Source: Saprospiraceae bacterium
GTDB taxonomy: Bacteria; Bacteroidota; Bacteroidia; Chitinophagales; Saprospiraceae
Length of the DNA stretch: 42,694 nucleotides
Direction of reading: 5' to 3'
Assembly: GCA_020631105.1 (NCBI GenBank)
Contig: JAHDHW010000019.1
Coordinates: forward strand, 1 to 42,694
Position 1 is the stretch's first letter; every line of letters starts with the position of its first letter. The notes beneath the pieces were generated by a model. It was not told the origin of the DNA, searched no databases, and was given only the letters and a program-made list of their open reading frames with translations. This document shows, one piece after another, positions 25,516 to 33,276 of this stretch. The translations under genes were made by a program, and so were the position numbers.

Positions 25516-26034
25516 ATGAATGATAAAGTTAGTATCGATCAATTATACCCGGCAATTGGGTATCTGAAAACGCCAATTGGCTGGATGGAAATTCAGGGGA
25601 GTGCAACCGGGATTACGCGTGTACGAAAGGTTGAAATGAGGGGAGAAGAATCCGAGGAACTACCTGTTCATGTAGAAGCGTGTAAACAACAGCTGGGAGA
25701 ATATTTTCGTCGCGAGCGCTCCGATTTTGACCTTCCTTTAGATTTTGGCGAAGCAACAGATTTTCATCAGAATGTATGGCATGAATTATTAGCTATTCCC
25801 TACGGTCACACCACTAATTATTCTTCCATTGCGGAGAAATTGGGGGATGCGAATAAGGTAAGAGCTGTCGGTCAGGCAAATCGACATAATCCAATTGCGA
25901 TCATTGTACCTTGCCATCGGGTTGTAGCAAAGAATGGAGATTTACACGGATACTTTTATGGGTTAGCCGTAAAAAGAAAATTGCTGGAGATCGAAAATCC
26001 AATGAGCTTTGCGGAACAAGGCAGTTTATTTTAG
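25516..26034 (+). CDS. ogt: Methylated-DNA--protein-cysteine methyltransferase
   Basis: A 172-residue DNA repair protein that removes O6-methylguanine (and O4-methylthymine) by transferring the methyl to its own Cys. The active site is PCHRV with C133. The helix-turn-helix region (PYGHTTNYSSIAEKLG, about 94-109), the Asn hinge (ANRHNPI) and the closing GYFYGLAVKRKLLE all match the family. Length is that of Ogt without a fused AraC/Ada domain. The last four bases overlap the stop region of the convergent TonB_C gene (26031-26034), so there is no room for a terminator between them. Confidence 0.95.
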   Translation: MNDKVSIDQLYPAIGYLKTPIGWMEIQGSATGITRVRKVEMRGEESEELPVHVEACKQQLGEYFRRERSDFDLPLDFGEATDFHQNVWHELLAIPYGHTTNYSSIAEKLGDANKVRAVGQANRHNPIAIIVPCHRVVAKNGDLHGYFYGLAVKRKLLEIENPMSFAEQGSLF

Positions 26035-26807
26035 ATTACTTCCAATTCTTTTTTTACGTAGATATAATCGTTTTTGACTTGAATAACTGCTGTTATCAAA
26101 AAACGACCACCTTTTTTGCACTTTGCAATCAGGTTTTTCATATCGCTATTGATCTTACCGCTACTGCTTTCTTCGAGGTAACTTTTCTTTCTTTCATAAG
26201 CGAAAATCAATTCTGAAATTGCTTTCTCGTTTCCAAAAGCATCGCGGACATGAATAGGTTTTTGAAGAAGGTCTTCTAATCCCTTTTTGGTAATGGTTCT
26301 GTTCGTAAGACTTCCCCAGTTGATCTGGTAAGTTTGAGCTTCTTCAATGCCAGTGTCCTCCTTGACATAAAAACGCACAGGTAAGTTTAATTGTACGCTA
26401 ACCTCCGTCCCCTGACTGATCGCTGGCTGCCAACGCGGCATACTGCGCAAAACTTCAATGGCGGCTGCTCCGCAATCGCCACCGATGTCACGGATGATTT
26501 TAGGAGATTTTACAGCGCCTTGCTGATCTACGATAAAGGAAACATAGACAACTCCTTCAATAGCCTTTTCTTTGGCAGCAGCAGGGTAGACGAGCTGATT
26601 TGCGATATAACTTACCAGGTTGTTATTGGAGCAGTCTCTTTTTTCGTTGCTACCATCTTCGAGATGTTCGCAGCCAATAAAGTAAGGCATCTGATCTGCT
26701 TCGATGGCTTGCTCTTGTGCGGAAAGCGAAAAAGTACCAAGGATCCATAAGATACCAATACTTAGTGTCCGGCTAAAGCAATATGTTTGGGATTTAAAAG
26801 AGTTCAT
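26031..26807 (-). CDS. Secreted protein with TonB C-terminal domain
   Basis: A 258-residue protein. The N-terminus has a hydrophobic signal sequence ending near SLSAQ (about 14-30) rather than a long cytoplasm-anchored TonB stalk. Residues about 65-147 form a TonB_C domain (VYPAAAKEKAIEGVVYVSFIVD, then IRDIGGDCGAAAIEVLRSMPRWQPA and LPVRF). About 110 residues follow with no family I recognise. It has no Pro-rich spacer, so energy transduction through ExbB is doubtful; such proteins are nevertheless commonly labelled TonB. Its ATG directly follows the stop codon of the upstream TlpA-like gene (TAA then ATG), so the two are coupled. Confidence 0.82.
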   Translation of the reverse strand: MNSFKSQTYCFSRTLSIGILWILGTFSLSAQEQAIEADQMPYFIGCEHLEDGSNEKRDCSNNNLVSYIANQLVYPAAAKEKAIEGVVYVSFIVDQQGAVKSPKIIRDIGGDCGAAAIEVLRSMPRWQPAISQGTEVSVQLNLPVRFYVKEDTGIEEAQTYQINWGSLTNRTITKKGLEDLLQKPIHVRDAFGNEKAISELIFAYERKKSYLEESSSGKINSDMKNLIAKCKKGGRFLITAVIQVKNDYIYVKKELEVI

Positions 26808-28253
26808 TTATTTACGTTTATTTAAGTATTGAAGGGTCAATTTTAGATCATCCAATGTTTTTGTTCGGGGTTTTTCGGCGAAGTTTCCACGTTTGTCAAT
26901 GATGAAGTATTGAGGTAAAGCTCTTACTTCATAAAGGCTGCTGACCTCGGAGTTCATGGCTCCATCTGCAAGTAGATGAATCCCCTGGAAGTCGTTGATT
27001 TCTATAGAGCGTTTCCATTCTGAGGGGTTGCGATCGAGGGAAATATTTAAAAAGACGATATTCTCCGCTTCTAAATCTTGTTGAATCGGTTTCATTTGAT
27101 TCATCTTTCTCATGCAAGGACGGCACCAACTTGCCCAGAAGTTGAGTAAAACGACTTTTCCCTGATAATCTAAAAGGCTAATGGATTCATCTTGGATATC
27201 ACTAATTGAGAAATCAGGGGCAGGGGAGCCAACCGCATAACGCATGGCTTTTTCGTAAGCGCCGGCTACTTTTTCATCAAAAATAGGGTAGGGGTTTGTC
27301 TCCAAGTATTTTATATAATAGGGTAAAATTGCATCCGCTCTATTAGCATAAAACCCCTTGTATAATAAATGTGCCTGAACAAACGATCTGGCTTTATTTT
27401 GTAGAATCTCTTCGGCGAGTTGATATTGATTGACATATTCATCTCCTTCGGCCTGGCCTTGCATACTTTTATAATTAATGTAGCCTAATAGGAAATTTCG
27501 ATACCAGTAACTACCGATCGAACGGTCTTGTAATGGGACATCGTCCAGGAATGCAAAAAAGCTGGCTTCATCAATTTGATGCATATGATTATAAACGGAG
27601 CCATACAAGAGCATGTGATAGGCCCAGTCATAGAATATTTCGGTTTCTAAATAATTAATAAATGCACTGGAAAGCTTGACGTTATCTCTATTTTGAAAAT
27701 TCATCAACTTTGAGATAGCCTGATTTTTCTTTTGACCTACCATCATACTAAATGCCTCCTGTTTTTGACTTTGCATTTGAGCATCTATTTTCTGCTCGTT
27801 GGCAAACCAGAATATCCCTTTTTGATATTGGACCATTTGCCAAGCATTAAGAATAGGAGGGTTGTTTTTTAGGTATTCGTGGAAGCAGGTGTTGTTATCT
27901 CCTCCGGGGCCAGAGAAACGCATGCTATACTGAAAAGAGTTGGCCTCGCTCATAATGTTTAGCGTGTCATTAGGCTCGAGATAAATTACAGTTTCGTTAC
28001 GGGCAAAAATAAGCTTGGCGATCTGGGGTTCATTTACCTCGACCCAAAAGGCAAACTCCCCTTCAGGACTTACTTGGGTTTTATACAGATCTACTTCATC
28101 GCTGAGGTATTTTTTATTGATTTGTAGCTCAATGTATTTAGCAAGTGAGCCATTGATTTTTCCAGTGACCAATGTATTAACTTCTTGGGCAGGTAATAAC
28201 ATTGGAATTGCAACAGAAAAGAAAAGTGCCAGGAGGATTTTGTATAAGTTCAT
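26808..28253 (-). CDS. TlpA-family thiol-disulfide oxidoreductase
   Basis: A 481-residue exported protein. The signal peptide is about 1-22 (ending near LPAQ). Residues about 25-120 are a beta-rich domain resembling the DUF4369-type N-terminal domain of Bacteroidota TlpA proteins. A helical middle part follows (about 125-335). The C-terminal thioredoxin domain (about 342-481) has the active site WASWCRPC with C377 and C380. It acts in the periplasm, reducing or isomerising disulfides in substrates that are not identified here. It is translated directly before the TonB_C gene, with adjacent stop and start codons. Confidence 0.92.
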   Translation of the reverse strand: MNLYKILLALFFSVAIPMLLPAQEVNTLVTGKINGSLAKYIELQINKKYLSDEVDLYKTQVSPEGEFAFWVEVNEPQIAKLIFARNETVIYLEPNDTLNIMSEANSFQYSMRFSGPGGDNNTCFHEYLKNNPPILNAWQMVQYQKGIFWFANEQKIDAQMQSQKQEAFSMMVGQKKNQAISKLMNFQNRDNVKLSSAFINYLETEIFYDWAYHMLLYGSVYNHMHQIDEASFFAFLDDVPLQDRSIGSYWYRNFLLGYINYKSMQGQAEGDEYVNQYQLAEEILQNKARSFVQAHLLYKGFYANRADAILPYYIKYLETNPYPIFDEKVAGAYEKAMRYAVGSPAPDFSISDIQDESISLLDYQGKVVLLNFWASWCRPCMRKMNQMKPIQQDLEAENIVFLNISLDRNPSEWKRSIEINDFQGIHLLADGAMNSEVSSLYEVRALPQYFIIDKRGNFAEKPRTKTLDDLKLTLQYLNKRK

Positions 28254-28523
28254 CAGTGTTAGAGTTCTTAGTCTATAGTTTGGTTTAAAAGATACAAAAA
28301 GTAGACCTATTTAAAGGTACTGTATTCAGGAATTTAGATAGCTTCGCATTTTAAGAATTGATTAACATGCAGAGCTGTTAAAATTGGCGGAGGGGATTCA
28401 AAAGTGTGAGCAGTTTTTCAACGAAAAATGCAGGCTTTTATTTTATTTTTTCCTCTTAAGTGTCAGCTCAATAAGCAATTATGATCACGCATTTAAAGCT
28501 TGAATAATTACAAATTTAAAGAA

Positions 28524-29171
28524 ATGAAAAATAAATTAATCATTTTCGATTGTGATGGAGTATTAGTGGATAGCGAACCTATATCAAATGCTGTGATTGC
28601 CGAGCAAATAACGGAGATGGGAATCCCGATGACTACAGAAGAGGCAATACACCATTTTGCAGGTACTTCACTGGCTAAGGTAAGGTCATTCACAGAAGCC
28701 AGAGGGGTGACGATTCCTGAGGATTTTGAGGAGGAATATCGAAAGCGAAGTTATACACGTTTTCAGCAAGAGCTGCAACCTGTTCCTGGGATTCAAGAGG
28801 CATTGAGTAAATTGTCAGCTGCAAAGTGTGTGGGCTCTAACGGGCCACTTGAGAAAATAAAACTTAACCTGGGCTTGACGAAGTTGGATAGTCATTTTGA
28901 AACGGATCATTTGTTTAGTGCTTACCAGATTAAACGATGGAAACCTGATCCGGCACTTTACCTACATGCTGCAAAAGAGATGGGATTTGAGCCAAAGGAT
29001 TGTGTAGTTATCGAAGATAGCCATCACGGGGTTAACGCTGCGCTTGCTGCCGGGATGAAAGTTTTTGGATTCGCTGGGCGTACGCCTAAGGCTAAACTTG
29101 AAAAGCCGGGGGCCGAGATATTTGATGATATGCTTCAGCTACCACAACTTCTGGATAGTATTGGGTGGTGA
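28524..29171 (+). CDS. HAD-superfamily phosphatase (beta-phosphoglucomutase-like)
   Basis: A 215-residue cytoplasmic hydrolase of HAD subfamily I. Motif I is FDCDGVLVDSEP with D9 as nucleophile and D11 as acid/base. Motif II is the SNGP segment, motif III the Lys in KPDPALY, and motif IV VIEDSHHGV. A cap domain lies between motifs I and II (about 15-85). The closest types are beta-phosphoglucomutase-like and sugar-phosphate phosphatases of the YieH/GS1 group; the substrate cannot be named. I chose the ATG at 28524; the upstream in-frame TTG at 28500 adds eight residues. A hairpin follows the stop. Confidence 0.9.
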   Translation: MKNKLIIFDCDGVLVDSEPISNAVIAEQITEMGIPMTTEEAIHHFAGTSLAKVRSFTEARGVTIPEDFEEEYRKRSYTRFQQELQPVPGIQEALSKLSAAKCVGSNGPLEKIKLNLGLTKLDSHFETDHLFSAYQIKRWKPDPALYLHAAKEMGFEPKDCVVIEDSHHGVNAALAAGMKVFGFAGRTPKAKLEKPGAEIFDDMLQLPQLLDSIGW

Positions 29172-29183
29172 TCAGCGCTCGTT

Positions 29184-29207
29184 TTATCCCGATGATTGTC
29201 GGGATAA
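29184..29207. terminator. Hairpin between convergent HAD and TMEM220 genes
   Basis: A 9-bp perfect stem (29184-29192 with 29199-29207) and 6-nt loop sit 12 bases after the HAD stop and 17 bases before the TMEM220 gene end. It has no clear T-tract on either strand, so it is a bidirectional hairpin of moderate confidence. Confidence 0.55.
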
Positions 29208-29223
29208 TAGGATCAGTGAATAA

Positions 29224-29589
29224 TTATAATTTTACTTTGCTTCGATGCCGCCAGAGGTTCCAGCCAACTGCTCCCATTAATATCAATAGGCCCAAAAATT
29301 CTCGAACCAATTCAATATGAGGAGATTCGGCTTTCATAGATCCGGTAATCGTTGGCATGCCATCTCCAACCCATGAAATAAAGTCTGGCAATAAGATTAA
29401 CCAGTAAATAAGCAAACCGACAAAGACAGCAGTCGTAAGCCACTTGTTGTAATAACCGAATGCTGCGGCTCCACAGATCGCGGCAACAATCAGATAGATA
29501 GTTATCCAAAGCCAGGGATCAGGATCATTATATTGGAAGTAGGCGAATAATGCAAAAAGCAGGGCAAGTATAATGTTTGTGATTTTCAT
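29224..29589 (-). CDS. TMEM220-family membrane protein
   Basis: A 121-residue protein with four predicted transmembrane helices (about 3-19, 26-46, 50-69 and 96-113). The family pattern is visible: FQYNDPDPWLWITIYL at about 18-33 and a WVGDGMP loop. TMEM220 is a conserved small membrane family of unknown function. It is transcribed in the same direction as the TonB-dependent receptor upstream (32-base gap), so it may share its transcript. Confidence 0.85.
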   Translation of the reverse strand: MKITNIILALLFALFAYFQYNDPDPWLWITIYLIVAAICGAAAFGYYNKWLTTAVFVGLLIYWLILLPDFISWVGDGMPTITGSMKAESPHIELVREFLGLLILMGAVGWNLWRHRSKVKL

Positions 29590-29621
29590 GGTTGAAGGCT
29601 TAGTGTAAATCCATCAATTGC

Positions 29622-31970
29622 TTAAAACTCGATTCGATAACTTAAGATTGGAATGAGTCCCAACTGATTTTTAATGATAATTTCTCCTTGTTGGTCATCA
29701 TAATAACTGTAAGCAATATTTTCGCGATTTGTAACATTCTGAATGTCCAGAGAGACCGTGCTACTATATTTACTACGATTGTTTTTCCAGTATAAGCGTA
29801 AATCAACTTTGAAAAAATCAGGTTGTTTTATTGAAAAAGCTTCTGCATCCACAAAAATTGTAGTCCCTGCTTCGATCGAGGCAATTTCATCAATCGGTGT
29901 TTCTCGAAAACCTCCATAATACGCTAATCGGGCATTCAGACCAAATACTTTTTCTCTTTGCTTTGTAGTACCAGATTTACTCCATCGGAATTCACGCCCT
30001 GCCGTAGCATTCAAAATGTAATTGCTGTTAAAGCGAGTGTCTCTTTCAATACCATCGGCTCCGGTATATTTTGACTCAAAGAGAGAGGTGTTTACTAGAA
30101 GAAAAAAGTTATCAGAGAAGTTTTTTTGAACACCAATTTCAAAGCCATAGTTTTCGCCTGTTCCTTCGTTCACCAAGTCGTCAAGAACAAAACCTTCCAG
30201 ATTATTTAAAATACTAAAAGAGCTATTTGGGTTTGTACTTATCGGTACATCAAAAAGAGACTGATAATATGCTTCTGCAACTAGTTTGGTACTTTGATTA
30301 ATACTTCGGTCGTAGGATAGGACTAAGTGGTGCGCCTTTGTAAAGCCTAGGTTTTCATTTGTCAGACCCGGAGAATTTGCAAAATAAACCTGCGGTTGTT
30401 GCACCTGGCTATGTAGACCATAAGCCAAGCTCAGATTTTGGTTTTTGCTAAGGCGTAAGCGTAAAGCTGCTCTGGGCTCTAAAGATTGGGATTCGTTCAG
30501 GGTAAAGTATTGATAGTGCAATCCTACATTTAAACGAAGTCGATTACTTAAGAAATTTTGTTCATAACCAAAGTATGGCTGAATGAGCATGCTTTGGTCA
30601 ATCCCATCATAATTTATCTCTGTGCTATCTTCCAGAGAGTACACATCATTATCTAATTGAGTAAGATAAAGCCCTGCGGTAAATTTGCTGTTTGAACTGA
30701 CTCGGTGATTAATATGTGTGTTGAATGCTACTTTCCCTTCGTTAATTTCATCGAATGAATCCTCTGATAATCTCAGCTCATCATCAAGCCGGAATGCAAC
30801 TCTACTGGCTCTTCTTTCTGAAAATGCAAAGCTGGAATTCCAGGCGGTACGATTTCCTACCGGGATGGAATGTGTGATTCCAAAAGCGGATACATCATTT
30901 TCGTAATAAATATCAAAACGGTCTTTTTGAAAAGCCCAATTAGCAGTGTCTGCATCAGCAATAAAGGTATTTTGACTGCGTCCATCGATTCCGAAAATGG
31001 TAAACTTACCCGCATTTTTGGTTGGGATATTTAAATGAAAGGAGAAATCCTGAAAGCGAATATCCTCATCTCCCAGTTCTACGCCCATGCTACTAAGTAA
31101 CCCTGTAAATGAATAACGATAGTTTACTAATAAAGAGCTGTTTTTACGACTGGTCAAAGGTCCTTCTGCCGAAAGATCTATTCCGATGAATCCGGCTTGA
31201 GCGGTAAACTCCCATTGTTCATTATTGCCGGGACGTAATCGCATGTCCATTACGCCGGATAAGGCATTTCCGTAAGTAGCGGGGAAGGCTCCTGTCATGA
31301 AATATGAAGTACTTAAAAGCTGGGCACTTAACATATTTACACCTCCTCCGTTTTGAGAAGGGCGATCACTGAACGTTCCGGCATTACTTAAGTGATTAGG
31401 GTTGACAATTTCCAAGCCTTCTAATCTCCAGGATAAACTATTAGGACTGTTTCCTCTAATGGATATATTATTGGCCTGATCATCGGTACTGGCTACTCCT
31501 GCAAAGGTCATCGCTAATCGGGAAGGATCATAAAAGGTGCCCGGGAAGCGTAATACTTCTTCCTGAGTTATAGTGTTAATGCTAACCGGACTAATATTAG
31601 GGTTGCTTCGTTTTCCTGTCAGAACAATGGCTTCGAGTGTTTCTGCGGATTCGCTTAACGGAATCTTTAGGACCAGCTCTTTTCCGGATTCTAATAAAAG
31701 TTGTGTGAGTACAACAGGTTGGTATCCTAGGATTGATACTTCCAGGTTGTAATAGCCCAGAGGTAAGGCGTCTAGTCGGAACTGTCCTTGTTCGTTCGTA
31801 GAAGTTCCCATAAGTGGATCTGTGTCCGGGATAATAATTGACGCTCCCACTAAAGGGAGCTGAGTGTCCGTATCTATGACGAATCCTCTGATCGTTTGAG
31901 TAGGCGCTTGCCCCAGAGCAAAGCAAGGTATGATCAGGGCAAGTAATAAGCAGTAGAAGTTATCTCTCAT
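29622..31970 (-). CDS. TonB-dependent outer-membrane receptor with carboxypeptidase-like domain
   Basis: A 782-residue outer-membrane receptor. The signal peptide is about 1-20. A CarboxypepD_reg-like domain (about 24-110, IRGFVIDTDTQLPLVGASI, ending LVLKIPLSES) is followed by the plug (about 120-230, with RGNSPNSLSWRLEG). The rest is the beta-barrel, ending LSYRIEF with an aromatic C-terminus as in porin-like proteins. The plug and barrel types are those of Bacteroidota TonB receptors, but no SusD partner or glycan enzymes flank it, so the ligand is unknown. The TMEM220 gene follows on the same strand. The terminator-like hairpin at 32069-32108 lies upstream, behind the sugar isomerase. Confidence 0.93.
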   Translation of the reverse strand: MRDNFYCLLLALIIPCFALGQAPTQTIRGFVIDTDTQLPLVGASIIIPDTDPLMGTSTNEQGQFRLDALPLGYYNLEVSILGYQPVVLTQLLLESGKELVLKIPLSESAETLEAIVLTGKRSNPNISPVSINTITQEEVLRFPGTFYDPSRLAMTFAGVASTDDQANNISIRGNSPNSLSWRLEGLEIVNPNHLSNAGTFSDRPSQNGGGVNMLSAQLLSTSYFMTGAFPATYGNALSGVMDMRLRPGNNEQWEFTAQAGFIGIDLSAEGPLTSRKNSSLLVNYRYSFTGLLSSMGVELGDEDIRFQDFSFHLNIPTKNAGKFTIFGIDGRSQNTFIADADTANWAFQKDRFDIYYENDVSAFGITHSIPVGNRTAWNSSFAFSERRASRVAFRLDDELRLSEDSFDEINEGKVAFNTHINHRVSSNSKFTAGLYLTQLDNDVYSLEDSTEINYDGIDQSMLIQPYFGYEQNFLSNRLRLNVGLHYQYFTLNESQSLEPRAALRLRLSKNQNLSLAYGLHSQVQQPQVYFANSPGLTNENLGFTKAHHLVLSYDRSINQSTKLVAEAYYQSLFDVPISTNPNSSFSILNNLEGFVLDDLVNEGTGENYGFEIGVQKNFSDNFFLLVNTSLFESKYTGADGIERDTRFNSNYILNATAGREFRWSKSGTTKQREKVFGLNARLAYYGGFRETPIDEIASIEAGTTIFVDAEAFSIKQPDFFKVDLRLYWKNNRSKYSSTVSLDIQNVTNRENIAYSYYDDQQGEIIIKNQLGLIPILSYRIEF

Positions 31971-32068
31971 GAATCTTGTCGTAAGGATTAAGCAGAATGC
32001 TTAATTTGAAACGAAATTACGACAAGTAGTTTAGAATGACAACTGGAAGAGGATTTAACAAAGGAACA

Positions 32069-32108
32069 AGTCAGCAAAACAATAAGTCTCTTTACCGTTT
32101 TGCTGACT
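32069..32108 (-). terminator. Hairpin downstream of the sugar isomerase gene
   Basis: A perfect 12-bp stem (32069-32080 with 32097-32108) closes a 16-nt loop, 19 bases after the end of the isomerase gene on the minus strand. The following T-content is modest, so termination is likely but not certain. Confidence 0.65.
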
Positions 32109-32126
32109 AATTACTTTTAATTGGGT

Positions 32127-33179
32127 TTATAATCCGATTATTTTACGGTTTAGTTTTTCATCTGCGTCGCCTCCGGCAAAATCGTCAAATGCTCTTTCTG
32201 TTACTTTGATCAGGTGATCTTTGATGAACGTCGCGCCTTCGGCAGCTCCTTGTTCACCATCTTTGATACAGCATTCCCATTCTAATACTGCCCAACCGTC
32301 AAAATCATACTGAGCTAATTTGCTGAAAATACTTTTGAAATCAACTTGTCCATCACCCAGTGAGCGGAAGCGCCCGGGGCGATCTACCCAATCCTGATAA
32401 CCGCCATAAACGCCGGATCGTCCGGTTGCATTAAATTCTGCATCTTTTACATGGAACATTTTGATGCGCTCATGGTAGATGTCAATATAGGATAAGTAAT
32501 CAAGGCATTGTAGCACAAAGTGACTTGGGTCATAAAGAATATTACATCGAGTGTGATTACCCGTAGCTTCTAAAAATCTTTCGAAAGTGACTCCATCGTG
32601 TAGGTCTTCTCCTGGATGTATTTCATAACAAAGATCGACTCCTGCTTTATCAAATGCATTAAGGATTGGCTTCCATCGTTTAGCCAACTCTTTAAATGCG
32701 GTTTGTACCAAGCCCTGTGGGCGTTGAGGCCATGGGTAAACGGTATGCCAGATCAAGCTTCCTGAGAAAGTCGCATGAGCAGTTATGCCGAGATTTTGAC
32801 TTGCTTTGGCAGCCCACTTCAGTTGTTGCACTGCCCATTTAGTACGTTCTTTGGGTTTACCATGTACTTCTTTAGGTGCGAAACCATCGAACATGATATC
32901 ATAAGCAGGATGAACAGCGACTAATTGCCCCTGTAAGTGCGTAGATAATTCTGTGATCGTTATCCCATGATTAGCAGCGATACCTTTAAGTTCATCACAA
33001 TAAGTTTTACTTCTTGCTGCTTTTTGTAAGTCAATGAGGTTAGCATCCCAGGTTGGAACCTGAACACCTTTATAGCCTAAGCTTGCAGCCCATTGACACA
33101 TACCTTCAAGGCTATTGAAAGGTGCTTCGTTTCCAGCAAATTGAGCAAGGAATATTGCAGGGCCTTTAATGTTTTTCAT
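32127..33179 (-). CDS. Sugar phosphate isomerase/epimerase (xylose isomerase-like TIM barrel)
   Basis: A 350-residue cytoplasmic TIM-barrel protein of the AP-endonuclease-2/xylose-isomerase-like family. Metal-site residues lie in the expected order: E186 in CYEIHPG, D217 and H220 in LYDPSHF, H243 in MFHVKDAEF, and a Glu at about 300-302 in VLEWE. Such enzymes isomerise or epimerise sugars or cyclic polyols, often with a Gfo/Idh/MocA oxidoreductase as partner; one lies 6.7 kb away on the same strand (39927-41078), separated by two surface-protein genes. The substrate is not determinable. The start MKNIKGPAIFLAQFAG is typical, with no signal peptide. Confidence 0.9.
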   Translation of the reverse strand: MKNIKGPAIFLAQFAGNEAPFNSLEGMCQWAASLGYKGVQVPTWDANLIDLQKAARSKTYCDELKGIAANHGITITELSTHLQGQLVAVHPAYDIMFDGFAPKEVHGKPKERTKWAVQQLKWAAKASQNLGITAHATFSGSLIWHTVYPWPQRPQGLVQTAFKELAKRWKPILNAFDKAGVDLCYEIHPGEDLHDGVTFERFLEATGNHTRCNILYDPSHFVLQCLDYLSYIDIYHERIKMFHVKDAEFNATGRSGVYGGYQDWVDRPGRFRSLGDGQVDFKSIFSKLAQYDFDGWAVLEWECCIKDGEQGAAEGATFIKDHLIKVTERAFDDFAGGDADEKLNRKIIGL

Positions 33180-33212
33180 AGGTGAATTCTATTTAAAAAA
33201 TGAGGTGTAGAC

Positions 33213-33244
33213 AAAAAAATAGCTGCCCCCGATCGGGAGCAGCT
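33213..33244 (-). terminator. Rho-independent terminator of the first large T9SS gene
   Basis: On the minus strand a 10-bp stem with one G-U pair surrounds GATC (33221-33244) and is followed by a T-run (33219-33213). It lies about 30 bases after the stop at 33277. A close relative of this hairpin terminates the paralogous gene at 36661-36690. Confidence 0.88.
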
Positions 33245-33276
33245 AAATATAATAAAAAGTATTTTAAAGCTAAAGC

